64,000 nt of DNA from Pyrrhosoma nymphula (taxonomy: Eukaryota; Arthropoda; Insecta; Odonata; Coenagrionidae): positions 93,239,434-93,303,433 of the forward strand of contig OY754331.1 in assembly GCA_963573305.1 (NCBI GenBank), in the 5' to 3' direction. This document shows, in pieces, positions 11,001 through 26,000 of the stretch (position 1 is its first letter; each line of letters opens with the position of its first letter). The position numbers and the translations under genes are program-made. The notes under the pieces are model-generated. The model was given only the letters and a program-made list of their open reading frames with translations, made no database searches and was not told where the DNA came from.

Positions 11001-14000
11001 GCAGGAAAAATGAAATTGATCGTCTATCATAATAAATACGCAAGGTAAATTGATTCAAAGCTTGTAAAAAACAAAATTTACACCTTTAGTTCTGCCATTT
11101 AACACACAGAGAATGAAACCCGCCATTCCGTTTGAGAGTATTAATATGGTTTTCGTACGAAATTTGGCAATTAAAAAGTACTGGCAGTCTAACTATATGA
11201 TACAGCTCTACTATATTATTAAATTATTGGGTAATTATTGTCGTTGTAAGGAATCGTGTTGTCGTGGTGGCTAACAGTACCCACTTGTTTCCTTTCCCGA
11301 GGACCTGGGTGCTAATCCTAGCAGTGGCGGAGATTTTTCCTAGGAATCCCTTTCCCTACTCCGGTGTCATTTATAGAGCTTTTCAACTGTTTCCCTCGGC
11401 GCCTTTCGATTATATGACGACGCATGGTTTCTTTCCATCCTTCCTTCTTTCCCCACTAAATTCTTCCTTATCCAACCTACCAACTCGATGGTGCTAAAGG
11501 CGTAACTACGGGAGAGTTATCAAGCGTAACTTAAGGTGGCTGGAGCGGTAATCGTGGGTCATTGAATGCACATTTTAATGATTTTTTTAAGTATGTCAAA
11601 AAGAGAAAATCTTGGGCCACATTTCACTGAAGTGCATCTGTGTATACGTTGCAACGCACAATGCAGAGAGTAAAGTAATTGATACAAGCATTATATTTGA
11701 ACATTTTTCCGTGATTAAAGCATGTTATGATTAGAGTTTTCGGCGCGGTGTTCGAAATTTAGAGGTATGGAAAAATGTTATTTTCGAATATCCCCCTCGG
11801 CGGAACACCTGCATATTACTTAAACAAAATTCATTATGATAGGAAATTAATTATTTTGCGTGTAAAAGAAAATCTGTACATATGTAATCAAATTTCTATG
11901 AAATATATGTTATATGCCGTAAGGCTATGCCGTTAAAATATCTTTGAGTTGCAAAGAAACAAATCTGTATTATATATTTTTTCACTTTAGTACATCTACA
12001 AAATACCCTGCAAGCAGTGCCGGATTACCAATAAGGCAAAGTAGGCAGTTGACTATGAGCTCTGAGGCTTTGGGGGCCCTGAGAATTTTTTCCCCCTTTC
12101 TTCACTTGCGACTTCTTTAAAAACGTAGGCCCGTTGCTTGTACTGCCTACAGGCCCCCAAGTGTGTTAATCCGTAATTGCCTGCTAGCCACCTCAATGGT
12201 TTGTTGCAGGGAGTGAGTAGTCCCCAACAGACATTACACTTTACCCTATTGAAGTTAGTGTAACTACGACTATTGATGCATTAGCGTAAATCACTAATGC
12301 TTGTCTAGAGGCGAAGCCTCACAAGCATGCACTACACGGTAGGTATGCTACCAATATTAGAAGGACTTTTTTTCATTAGAAGGACCGTTAGTGTTTCGCA
12401 AATGCATTAATGGACAGAGATACAGGAATTATACTGAAAACGTGCACGGTGTTCTGTGAGTAGTAGCAGATAAGTATACAAGTATTAGAGAGCAAATCAA
12501 CTACACTACCTATTGACAAACCTAATTCAAAGAGTTAAAGTTAGTTTAAAAAAACCTAGTTAAAAGAACTACTAATGATATCAGTAATGAGAAGAACAAG
12601 TATGCGAAGTTTCCCGCAAATATGTGCGTAAACATAAAATCGCTGCAACCACCTCAAGTGTTCACGAGTCATCGAAGGGGTTGACTCCGTTGTTTGCCTC
12701 CCTGTTTTCGTATGGACGAGCGAAAGTGAGTGAGGAGAGAGAGAGAGAAGGGTGAGGGTTGGGGGTGGGGGGGTGAGGGGCGCCCCCCCTCTGGGTCGAG
12801 TGTGCATGCATAATGCGGTCACTCGCTGGAATGAGTGACACGGAAGCAGACGTCTTTCTCCCACTCCACTCGGTATAAGGCTCTTTCTCGTCCGCGGAGG
12901 CGAGGTCGTCGCGAGGCGTTGGCACATGTGGCGGAGTGAGGCGAGCGAGAGCCCTCATAGCATAGAGTTATTAAGGTACCAGAGGTGGCGCTGCCTATAC
13001 TCGGCCGTAAGCGAAGGTGAAGCCGGGTGGGCGTAACCGTCCGCCATATTGAGTGACCGTGATATACTATTAGCGGAATAGGCGTAAACTTAGATATTTA
13101 CACCTTTTTTGTTTAAAAAATGTTGAATTATGAGAACTAGGGATAGTATCGGTTAGGCAGATAATACAGAATATATTGTCAACTCCTCCAGTGGATCTTA
13201 TGAAGAAACCGGCAGGTAGGAGCAATGAAAAGCATGTCGTCTGCTCTTGATGGTATGTGTTTAGTGTCTCCCAAATAAAAAATAATGAGACACTTGAAGA
13301 GTTAAGGAAATATATATAAAATAATAATTAATGCAAATGGTTTTGAATATAAAATTTACTGGCCGTTTGGGAAAAATGCGTAAAGTACGGCTTATTAGTT
13401 AGCTCTACCTATTAATTGGCAAAAGAGGCAGACTTATATAAGACTTTCGTCGTTTTGGACAGCTGAAAAGTAAACAAAAGCAATAAACGATAGTGAGTGA
13501 TGATTTATAAATCATAATAGGGTCACTGACGCCTCGTTATGCGCATAGAATTCCCATTCCAATGGCTATTCCGTTTGTCGTTGAAGAGCTCTGTATTTGA
13601 AATCAAAGGTTCAGTATACAATAAACTTTTGGCTTGGTAAAAGGACATTGAAAATGGCTGAATATTCGAAACTTGTCGTGCCTTTATAATATTTTGGAAG
13701 TCACAAAGTATCCCTATATTATCAATCAGCTCCCAGAGTGCATGGAAGAGTTTATTCCCCAATCAATAACCGTAGTTCTTGTAGGCCTGCTGCTGGCATC
13801 ATTCACAACTGTCATTTGAGTTAATAATTATACCTGCCAGTATTTGAGGGAGGGATAATTTTATTGCTAAATATAAAACAACAGAAGGAAAGGACAATGG
13901 AACCCCTAAGAGTAGAGAACTCGTCTTCAGAATAGTCTTCCCGTCTCACGATCTCTTACGGAAATCAGTGTTCTTACGGTCACTCAATATGGCGGACAAC

Positions 14001-17000
14001 TTTCACCGTGGCTTCACCTGAAATTCGTCACGCCACCTCTGTTGAACTATATACTCTAAGCCTCATAGCGCATTCAGTGAGAACGCCTCATTTCCAAGTT
14101 GTGAAAGGGACGCGCGGGGTGGACGCATGCCGCCCCCCTTGGGGCAGGGGTGCCAACATGACTTGGAAGTTTAGTAAGGAAGGAGAGAAAGGCTTTTCTC
14201 GCCTGCAGCAAACCCACCGCGAGTTGCCTCCAAGTGGTGACGTCCGTATTTCGGTTTCCAAACCGTTTTTGACCGCAGGGAATTCATGCGCTGCTATTAT
14301 GTTGCCTCTAGATCGCTATCGATTGCGGCGAAAATCTTTCCTCAGGCCTTGCCAAAAGTGGCATAGCCTCTTTTGAACATCTGACTATGGCATCAAAGGT
14401 CTGTGGTTGTACCTGACCAGTGGTGACTTATTTTAATATCAGAACAGTATGTTGCCCCTTAGAAATTGAGGAACTCCTTAGCCCGTGGGATGCATTTAAT
14501 CCGCGGTAGACACACTAATGCGTGGGCTTACAATTCGTAAAATTTGGGTGGAGAATCCATTTTACGTATATGCGAGCTCGGTCACATGTGCATCGCAAAG
14601 TTCTCTCCTGTGGGTCTCCCTTAATTCGTGTGGCATGCAAGCATTACAATTGTGCGATCCATCGTAGGTCCGTGAACATTCATGGGTCTGTCTAGTGTAA
14701 AGAGTGTCAGTTTACCGCTGAAACGTAGGTGTTATACCAGTAGGTTCTGACATATTTATTTGTATGATGTTCTAATGTAATTGCTACTTTAGAGTTTCTT
14801 GGGTAGATATTATTTCAGTGACGGATTTTCTTTTATAGTATTTAAGTATAAGCAAATTCACAATTATCATGCGTTAATTTATTCCTTTTTTGAAGGTCTA
14901 GAGGTCTGCATAGTATGTAGAGGGGGAGATTTAGCAGACAAAGTTTACGGAGCTCACACACTTGGACTTTCGATTATGTGGAGTAAGGCGCTGACGGCCT
15001 ATAACAGGTAGTCGGAAAATGCTGATAGTGCCCTAGATTGTTTTGACCAGCCCCCACCGTGTGTTTTCATACAGCCATAACCCTCACTTAACTCATTACA
15101 CCCTCTTCTGCTTTTATTTTGCGCAATCATTTTGCATTGGTCTTCAAGAAGACGTCGATCTTATCCACGCGTCCAATGCATTGTCACAGCTGGATGAAGC
15201 AGTTCTATGAATAATGTTACCATAGCTCAACGATTACTATTGTTTTCGTCGTGAAAAGAATGGAAAAGGCTTAAAAGTCAGCGCCTCACAAAGTCGATTA
15301 CTCTGGTGTGCTAAACAAAAATACATGAATAATTTCAAACTCCAAAAGTGAAGGCTTCTGAATAGCAGATGCCTTTCTCGTGAGGTTATCGACCCTTAGC
15401 ATCCATAAAGATAGATGCTGGCTCTCATACCTTCATGAGCGCTAGTAGCCACTCGCATTCACATTCAATGGTAATTGAGTGTTGTGCGATGCCGTACAAA
15501 AACCCAATTCATTGCAAGATGCATGGTAGCGCCAGAATCTCATTATAGATCGGTAGGCATATCTTTTTCCTTTTGTATTTAAATTGCCTTTGGATCATCC
15601 ATTTGATTCGATGGTAAGCAAATCAACGTTCGTGCGAAGTATTGCGAAACGCTTCCCGTATTTTTTTTCTCCTGTCTGTTAATTACTTACGCCTTAAGGC
15701 CGTTTGACGCGATGCTTGATCCAGCACAAGACCCAGTATGCCAGCTGGTACTTGATATTGAGGACGGAACCTAGTATGGTAGAAACCGTGATAGAAGGTT
15801 TCTCACTATCATTGAACTTGCGCTTGCGATGAAGCGGTACTGTCGCTCACTGTTAAAAGAAAATGGAAAATTTCCATGAACGAAGGCGGCTTTTGGCTAC
15901 TGCAGTAAAAGCAGGGATTGTCGAGACGTTTTCACCGCACATTTTCACCGTCAAATAGTGCATAACACCCGCGATGAAGTGAGGCGCTGATTAAAAGAAG
16001 TTAAGATCGCACTGGACTGCAAAGGCTAACGTGATTTGTCGACGGCTACTAGGTCCTACTGGGAGCTAGTAGCAAACTAGTACCGCATCAGTTACGAATC
16101 AAGTAGCCCAGCGAGTATAATAGCGATCATGCTTGTTAACCAGTATGCTGGTTCTATATCACACGGTACTGGAAAGCTGGAAAGATCATGCTAGCGAGTA
16201 TCCTCGACCTTGTGCTGGATCAAATATCGTGTGAAACGGGCTATATCCGCGTGCTTTCCAAGAAAAATAAGTTCATGTTCATCATATTCTTTTTTAGCCG
16301 GCTTCTGTTTTCTCCACATACTAAAATAAACAGTCTTCGGAGAGGGCCTGTTTATTTCTTACAAATAAGCTGTATTGACTGTCTATAGCAATAATATTGT
16401 CTTTTATATCTAACTAGCTGAATTACCCGGCGGTGCTCGGGATCACACTTCCTTTACATTTCGTCATATAAGATGAGAATCGATTGAAAAAATGACAAGT
16501 TTCATTTTTTGGGATAGGTGTCTGATAAAATAAATGTTTACTCTCTATCATGAGTGAGAGTAGTTTTAAAAAGTAAAAGATAAATCACTGCAAAAAACCC
16601 AATGGTTAGCATTCATAATGAGCTTAACTGAGCAAAATGAATTTTAAATGCGTTAAAGTCCAAAATCTGGATGTCAAGGAAATATGCTCTTGTCGATTTC
16701 AGAGAAAAATTGCGTTTTTGTAGCCAAAACGTGATTTTCAGACAAATACGAATTGGAAAAGATAATTGATTGAAATAGTTACAAGCTTCACTCTTTCAGC
16801 CATTTCATTTTTTTTAATCCCAACCCTTTATCTTGAGCGGAAGTAATTTTTAAAAACAAAAAGTGAAACTACTGCACAAAAACCAATACGTAGCGTGCCA
16901 AAGGGCCGATCCCTTTTAGGGACCATTTTTGGCCCTGAGATCTTTTTAAAATATTGAATAATTTTTCTCCTGTCTTGAACTATTAGTCTGCAGAATTTCT

Positions 17001-20000
17001 GCACGATCAGAGTAAAACTGTAGATTTGTATAAAAACCAAACAGACAAACATTCTTCTTTGATAGTTAAATCCTAGTTGTACATTGCCTTATTTGTCATT
17101 TCGTGAAAGCCCTCGTATGGCATTAGTTTTTGTTGTTTTGTATTAGCACCATCCGGTAAAGTAATTTGTTCCGCTCCAGTTTATAAAAATTAAATCTCCA
17201 GAGAGCAGGAGAATATTCTCCGGCGTGCCTCTTGGTATTTTAAAATTGGAACGGTTCATTTTGTTTAATTTTCTTCACCCGACAATATTAACTATTAATG
17301 TCTTAACTTCATGTGCAAAGCAATCTACTTCTTCTATTTTATCTGTGGTCTATTCGTTGGGAAGTATTTTCATGCCTGTATTCCTAGCAAGTTAAAATTA
17401 TTTCTAATGGTTATCATGTGCTGTGTACTACCCAAATTCCCGAACCGTTCACTGAGGTAGCATTTAATTACACTATTTCCTGTGATGTTGAATGCTGTTT
17501 ATGGTTGATAAAACGTTTTGTACTTCGTGATATAAGTATATCACATATTTAGCGCTTTACGGGCTCTTCTTTTTCATTTTTGCTTATTTGACGAATTAAC
17601 TAAAGGAGTGTCTTTCAGTGGTTCCTTTTCTTCATTACATTCATGTCCAAGTTTTTTTTTCGAGAGAATTCCCCATGCCCTTCCGGATTTGTGACCTTTA
17701 TACAAAATACCTACTTAGCAGAGTACCAAGGAGAAATATTTAATTTTTATTTTCCCATGTCTGTATTGAATTTTAATATGGCCACCATTGCGCGAGTCGG
17801 AGCAAGTAATCAAATCTCCCCCATCTCGATGGTTCTACGGGTGATATAAACTATTTCGGCTTATCGTTATTCATTTCAATCTGAATTTCTCTTTCTAAAA
17901 TGAAGCATCTCCACTCTTAGGCTTTATGTAAACAGTGGTGTTATATTATCTCGTAGATTATAATGGAGTGAATACAAACGAGAGTGACGGATTCTTTATC
18001 TAAATCCTAGTTACGAATTCCAGTAAATCCCAGTTACAGTTAATTCATACGGCCTTGCGGGTTTTATTTTTACCCGCAAGTCGCTAATCTGGTGAAAATC
18101 TCCTAAATTCAACAGCTAAGCCAGGTCTGTGAACATAATATGCACGCTTGGAGATCTTGCGACTCATTACTAGTGCGATTTATGAAGGTCTGGTTTCCAA
18201 AAAAGTGTGTGTAGAGCGCTGTCATAATTTCGGTTAGTTTGACATTTGTTAAACTTAATGATGAAGTTCCTACCTAAGCAATGAAATCATTCATCCGTCG
18301 CAATGTGCCCAAAATTTGATGATAAGTTGGTATGTAAGTCTTATTAGTGCGGTAGTTAGTGGTCCAGAGATAAGCTTGAAAAATCTTTGGTGTACCTACT
18401 TCCTGAATCATAATTTTACAAGAAAAGCATAATGTGATTAGATTGACGATATTCGTTGATGAAAAATTAAGAGTGAAAAATCCTTCTCTAACAGTTTCTC
18501 GTACTTTCGATCATTGTCTTAAAACGTGCTGCTTGTTCCATGTTCCTTCGTATTTCATTATACAATTCCTCTTACCTCCATTATTTTCTCGCATGTCTCT
18601 TTTCCTGAAAGGTCTTAGTATTTTACCATACCCTTTCAATCGCCGTAATTTATTTTTATGTTTTTATTACCTGATTAGAGTCGAACAACTAGACAGACAC
18701 ATGATGGTGGAGTGATGGAAGAGATTCTTAAGAGGAAGAATGTTAAAAGACTTACGAACAAAGCGCGTGTAGGATGCAGTGTAGGAATGTAGCGGAAGCA
18801 AAAAAGGTGTACGATTTTTTTAAATTTAGCCAATTTCCCAGGCCTCACACCAATGATTAAGCTTCTTTTACTGTACCTACCCCGAAAGGGATCGACTAGA
18901 TGGGTAGATATGTAATGTACTTATTCTTGATGTTGGGGGTTTTTCAGGTTTCCGACCGGGTCAAACTCTCCATTTCTGCCGACGTTTCAATGACCGAGTC
19001 GTTCATCATCCTCGGGGCATACTTATTCTTGTATTTTATTATCGCCTGTGCAGTACCTGAAGGTTTTCATCAAATATTTCACTGATTTGTTCTGCGCGGC
19101 TACGATTCCCCGAAGTAAAATCATCTCTACCTACGGCTCAAAATCGTCTTATTGGAATGCTTTCTCTTATTCCCATCATTTGGATTCCAACGCTTCGCAT
19201 CTTTCGTCCGTTAATTTCCTTCATGTCTTTTCCTCGTCTTTGTTTGAAACTTGCCTTAGCCTGTAGTGCCATTTCCAACTGTTATTTTTTTACTGATTAT
19301 ATAATCTTCAAACCGGTGTCTGATATTTTATTCTGCTATTTTTCGGGTGTCTACTAAGGAATGAATGAAGTTTGGAGGTGGCTTACAAGGTCTGGTGCAA
19401 AATAAATAGCATGCTATGACTCGAAGAAAACTTGAAGCAATCGATCACATGCTTGCTTGCATTTGTAACCCAACTCCTATTGTCTCTACTTCATACCGTT
19501 GCTGCTAAGGCTATGCATTCCATGGAGTAAGTCATTAAAATGAGAAATAGCTGGAATAGTTAATGACGATTGAAGGATTTGCAGTGGAAATACAAGCAGA
19601 AGAAGGAAATAGCACCGTGAGAAAAGGAGTTCAGGCTGTGAGAAGTGTGGAAGGCGCGGTTTAATGAGGGTTCATTGTAGAAATGATTTTAAAGTTTCTC
19701 GCTACCGATGTGTTTAACAGTGGGAGTGATTAAAACTACCTCTACACGGTAAACATATCATCTTCACTGCAAACTATTGCATGGTCATGTGATGCAGAGT
19801 AATTCTTTTAGATACATTGGAGACAAGTCACATGCTACTAAAAGCTTACTAGTGCTGGACATTTATTTATGCGACACATACTAACTTATTGATAAACATT
19901 CGTTGTGGTATTTAAGGTTGGAAAAGTACCTACCGCACGCATGCAATTCGTGCATTTGTTCGTGTATAGCATTATTGTGAGCTGTGAACTGAGTTTCCAA

Positions 20001-23000
20001 AAGCGTACTACTTATGCAGCGTGATAAAAGAATGCCTAAGTTCCCAAGAAAATTTGGGAAATGTTGTGAAATAATTCGGAATCAATGGATATTTCACTGA
20101 CTGGATATGGCAAATTCTCGGGAAAAAATTTCGTGGTGAAAACGTAAGACTATTCCGCTTTTACGTCTTGTTAGCAAGAGAAGTCTGGAGAGTGTACTCT
20201 CACAGTCCTCCCTTAGTTCAGCGCTGTGGTAAGTTTGATTTGGGACTCGACTCTTGTTCCGGCTTGCGAGGTCTTTTCTGGAGAGCACTTGCGGGGCAAT
20301 GAACCCAGGTGAACAGGGTGGGAGAACACTGGCCTCACGTCCCCCTTTACACAATCCCCTCTTCCCCTCCGCGTCGTCCCCCCCTCCGCCGCCCGGATAG
20401 TTGGCCGGGATTGGTGTGTCCTTCGTTGTGCGGGGACGAATGGGAAGGCGAGGGGCGAGGGAGGGGCGCGGAGGGACCGCTTTCAAGGGGAGGGGGAGGG
20501 AGGGGTGCGACGCAGAGGGGAGGGCGAATGCCTGCCTCGGCTGCGGCTCGGGCCGACACCATCTTCCTTCCCTTCGCACGCCGCTCGCGCCCTCCTGCGG
20601 CGTCATGCAGCGGCGGGCGATGGAGGCCGGCGTCGAACCGGCGCTAAGCGGACGCGCGGAGGTCTTCGCTTCCGTTCAACGCTTCTTCTTCGCGGCCGCA
20701 CGCGTCCCTGCCTGCGGCCGTCGTTCTGATAAGTGTCAGGATTCGCGTCCGGAAATCCAGCGGGTAATTATTGATGAATCCCTATGTCAAGGGTGAGATA
20801 GGGAGCGTTTAAAGAAGAACGCTACTTATCCATGACGGCTGAATTCCGGATTTTGGTGTGGCAAATGCATGAGAGAAGTGAGTTTTGGTGTCAGAAGGAT
20901 TAGGTAAGGTTAGGACAGACCACAAGAATTTTCAATTCGTTGTTATGGCTGCCATAATGAGGAAATGGGTTCATATTAAGAATCGAAATGTGATAGTTGG
21001 GTGTTGCTACCAGGAAAAATAGACAGAAAATTTGAGCGGGCGTGACAGAAGTCTAAAGATTTGGAATGCTCATAAGTCTGTCGATTAACCAATTGTGTGT
21101 ATGTGTGCAGAATAACAGAGGGTAATCAATAAAAGACAATTTCATCCTTACGCCATCAATGTTGTGTCTTATTGAGCATGCTGCGAAAGACTATGTGGAC
21201 TGAGATGGGAGCCACTTGAGACTCGGAAGATTACGCGAAATTCTAAGGCTCCATTAACTCTGATGATTGATGGTCAGAGAGACGTAGAGGTTGTTAATAT
21301 AGGCTCACATAGGTATCGTCTTTAGATCAAACAAAAGCGGAAAAATAATAGAAAACACTCTCGGAGCGATAAGTCGCTCATTTTTTTGTTCCCACGCATC
21401 CCTCGCGGCTACAGCAGGAAAGTACGAGGAGCTAATCTAAAACATGCGTAACCATCCCGTTTTTTGAGTGGTTAGTATACTGTCAACTCCTGCCAATGTC
21501 GCAGAGGCGGCTTTTTGCCTAGTGTACTTATATGTAGAAACTTAACGGTGTTTTTAATAAATACCTACCCCCATATGAGTCTTATTCCTCAGGTTGTGTG
21601 CCATGCGTGGAATACGTTACCTTGGGATAGAATTCTTAGCTTGTCGTCGTGCTCTTCATCTGCCACAGATGTCGATAGAATCTCGTGGAGGAAATTATAA
21701 TATCTACATTTGATTGCGTTGGCCAACTTTTGGGCTCGCGTAAGATTAACGCATCGCCGATGAATTAAGGAGCCCTTATTAGGGATTGATTCGAATTTTA
21801 ATCTGAATCGATTGCAGCAAAGGAAAGACGATAGGATACCCACTGTTGATGGTGCCATCATGCTCTTTATTAAAAAACTAAAGTGTGAACATATAAAACA
21901 CCTTTGGCTGAACGTTTTATGGAAATTGTAAGTTCGAGGCTGTTTGATTTTTCCGAGGGAACTAAGAATTTCTTATATTCGCTACGTTGTTGATATTGCG
22001 TTAATGAGGTAAAAAACCTTTAAACGGAGATTTTTTTTTTCGTTCCTATCATCTCATCTGAGGTACAGAACTAATGAGTTTCTTTTCGAATTACGAAATT
22101 ACGAGGACGTTGCTTGTTGGCGTTCCTTGCAAAGTAATATTGATAATATTAGTCTCTCAAACATTTATGGGCATTTCTTGGACTTGACGTTACAACATGC
22201 TGCGTATTTAGAGATTTTTGCACAGGCTACTTGTACGGTAGTGAACATATACTTACCTATTATTTGAATCCATTTTTTTTTTCTATAATCAGGTGCCCAT
22301 TTCCCACGATGATTTTCATTAGGTTGGTATATTACCCTCCAGGATTACTTCAGTCTTTAGCGTTTTTTTGTAATATTTTTGATAGTAATGATTTTAACAT
22401 CGCTGTGGACTCTAACATTAAGAAACCTTGCGTAACTTCCTTCTTTTTCGTACCAACCTCCAAAAATCTCCGACTTGTAGGAAAACGTCCTCCCCCTCCT
22501 CACAATGCTTCCCCACTCTGAATTAAATCCGCCTGAAGAACTTCTTACTCTGCATAAGTTTTTTTTATCCCATCAAGCAATTAAAAACGTGTACTTTCCT
22601 CTTGCTCATCCTAATATTCTCCCGTGCAACACCCTTTAACTTATTATTATTGTCAGGGTTAGGCTCCTGGAAATTGAGATTATGTCTCATAAGGGAATTA
22701 CGCTTAGGTAGGCCGACATTTTTGCACCCCTGTCTTTTCCTAAGAAAGCCTTTTCCTCTTCTTTGTGCACTCAAATATCTCCCCTTTATTATAGCTATCA
22801 GCTATTCGAATGCTAGATATATTCCGCTCCTTTTCACTTTTTGCATTTAATTACTCAGTCTTTTCTGTCCACTTTATCTTTTCCAGTATTCAGCAAAGAA
22901 ACTGCTCCAACGACTCCCATGTACTATCATTCTCTTGTCACCTTTGACTGTCTTAAATCCAGTTTTTCCACCTCCTAAACAGTGACGTAGCCAGGATTTT

Positions 23001-26000
23001 GGTTTTGGGGGGGGTTAATCTTAGGCGTGGGGGGTCCTCTCTTGGTACAATTTCATTCGTTATTGCAGTGTATTTATGGCTACTCTTTAAAAGAAAACTG
23101 GGCTGAAGCCCCTCAAGCCCCCCCTCCTGCCTACGTGCCAGCTCCTAAAGGAATCATAAACATGTCTTCCTCGGAAGATTCCTTTTTATACAGTCTCTCA
23201 ACTCGCCGCTTTCCCCTCTCCGCTCTATCCTTCCTCCCCTCCGCCCCTCTGCCGCCCTACCAGCGAACGGATGGGAGGGGCCCCACGGGAGAGTGGAGGG
23301 GTGCGGACGAACGGGGGGAGGGGAGGGGCGGGGAGCGACGGCGCTATCTCTCCGGATTGGTCGAAAGGGACACTCCTCGGTCCTTATACTCTCCCGCTCT
23401 CGTCGTCATTCGAAACTCCTGCCGCAGCGGGGCAAAATGGGACAGGCGAGCGGAGGACGGCCGGCCGCCGCCAACGCTCGCTCGGTCGGCCTCCTTTCTC
23501 TCTCGGGGTGTGATAAGCAGCGGCCAGAAAAGGCTCGTCGGGTAAGGGCGAAGACGCCTTCACCTGTAACCCAGTCAATGAAGACCCCTTAACATCAAAT
23601 TTGTGAAATAATTAGGGTAAAGCTAAATTTTACCCCTTTGATAGACTACTATCAGAGGAACGGTGATAATATTTTACGAAATCGACAAACTACGGTAGAT
23701 CAGATCATGAGAATAAAATTAGGGAACTGGACTGCAGAACGGACAGATTTAAAATGTCATTTTTCCCATGTGCGATGATGGACCATAACAGCTACCAATG
23801 AGACTTTTATCTAGGTTTGTCGTTAGGTAGTGTAGCTCTTGGTAGTAGTAGTACTCCCTAATACTTGAATCCTAATCTGTTACCTAGTACTGAAAGCACA
23901 CCGTGCATGTTTTCTACGTTAAGTCTCGAGTCTGTCCATTTGTGCAGTTGCAAAATACATACATATTAACGGTCTCTCTCCATTGTGATAATATCTGTAG
24001 TGTAGTGCATGCTTGTGAGGCTTCTCCTCGTGACCAGCATTAGCGATGTATGCTATTAATGCATAATTAGTCGTAGTTACACTAACTTTAGGGTATAGTT
24101 TAATGCATGTTGGTGAATAGTCACCCCCTGCCACACACCCCTGAGATGTAGATGTATATGTATTTTGTAGATGTAGAACATTTTTACAAAAGTCCCAAAA
24201 AATCCCCCTGGAGCTTCCCCCCCTTAAGGTTCTAAATGCCAATTCTTACGGAACTCCCACTATCGCTGATACTAATGATTGGATAAAGTTCAACTTTCTA
24301 AGTTTTGTTTGTTATTAGATGTTATACTATATTTTTATTAACATATTTACGTTAAACCTAATAGTTTTTGAGAAATTAAAGAATGTATTAGGAAAAAGTA
24401 GGTTTTTTACTTTGAAACTTTTGATTTTTGCGGTATAATTTTTTATTATGTCATATTATGTATAATAATAAGCACATCATAAAATGTTGAACTTGAGCCG
24501 ATCATTAGTCACAGAGATAATGGCTGTTATGGCCGCGTCGCTCGCCGAAGCTTCTTGCTTTCTCCCCCCTCCCCAGCAATAGCATCACACCTAAATAAAT
24601 AAATCTGTATATCAATGGATTCACAAAAGTGTAGGCTATAATTTTTATGGGAAGGGTCTTTACATAATATGGCATATTAAAAAAATATGACGCAAAAATC
24701 AAAAGTTTTCAAAGTAAAAAACCTACTTTTTCCTAATACTTTCTTTAATTTCTCAAAAACTATTAGGTTTTTCGTAAATATGTTAATAAAAAATAATGTA
24801 GAACATCTTTTAACAAACAAAACTTAAAAATTTGAACTTGATCCAATCATTAGTAACAGAGATGTTACTAATGATGATTTGTAAAAATGTTCCTCTGATA
24901 GTAGTCTATCAATGGGGTAAAATTCAGCTTTTCACTAATTATTTCCGATTCTGAACCTTTGTTGACTGGGCTACTGCTCCTCCAATCGAAGCTGTGATAC
25001 GTCCACTCTATGGAAAGCTGTCGTCTGAAGTTGGCAATACAAGAGCAAATGAGCGTTTGTTTTTCGTATTATTCCCTCTTCATTTCTATATTAGAAAGCA
25101 AAAAAATCAATATTTCGGCTAGGGATACCTTTTTCCGATATATTTTGGTTTTCTTCCCAATTGCATAGAGTAGGAAAGGTAGTTCTCCACTTTAGATATA
25201 TTTCCCTGATCGTCCGAGTAGACTAAGCTTTTAGAACCGCACGATTTTGTGACTCTTGTTCTAGAATTCTCCGGCTAAGTATACGATCTTGTGCATTATC
25301 TGTGGAAGTGTGAATCTTCCTTATCCTGATATGGAAGAACAATTTTGCGATTGAGATAAATATCTTTGATTTCTATCTGCCCTTTTAAGGTGAATAGCTA
25401 GTGTAGGCTGAAGAGAAAATCTGCGTATTACAGGAAGCTCTCCAAATCCCCGCCTCAGATTTCAACTTTCTGGGTCAGGTTCACGAAAATGCCGCGGAAT
25501 TTTAAATATTTACTGTAGGTTAGTGTACAAGTTTACCGGAATTATCTCGCCAAATTATATTGGAGAAGACTTTTCAGAAAACTATGATGTTTTTGTGTTG
25601 TAGCATAGTGGTGGAAGTATTGAGACGCATTCTTAGTGCACAACAAATTAAATATTGGATGATATTTCAACTTATCTAAGATTCCATCGCTTTATGGCAC
25701 CATTTTATCTCACTGTCCGTTTGTCAATTAAAGTCTCCAACGTCTCTTTGAAACATTCGTTTATCATTTTTTCTTATTGCGCTTATTAAGTGACACTAAT
25801 TTTAAGCAGTAATATAATTTCAAATTCACATTTATTTAATCCCGCGATAACTTTTCGTCCTCCGTACTATTTTCATGCTATATATTCAAGTCACTCCTTA
25901 TGAGGTGTAATGCCTACATGAATGTCACGAGTTTCGGAGATGATTTTATTTGTCGAACCTCCTACCCCCATATGTCCACCAGATGTCAACCTCTGAATCT

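Noticed and set aside
20617..20700. tRNA-like T arm (GGTTCGACGCC with a 5-bp stem) on the minus strand
   Set aside because: No matching acceptor, D or anticodon arms could be found at the right spacing.
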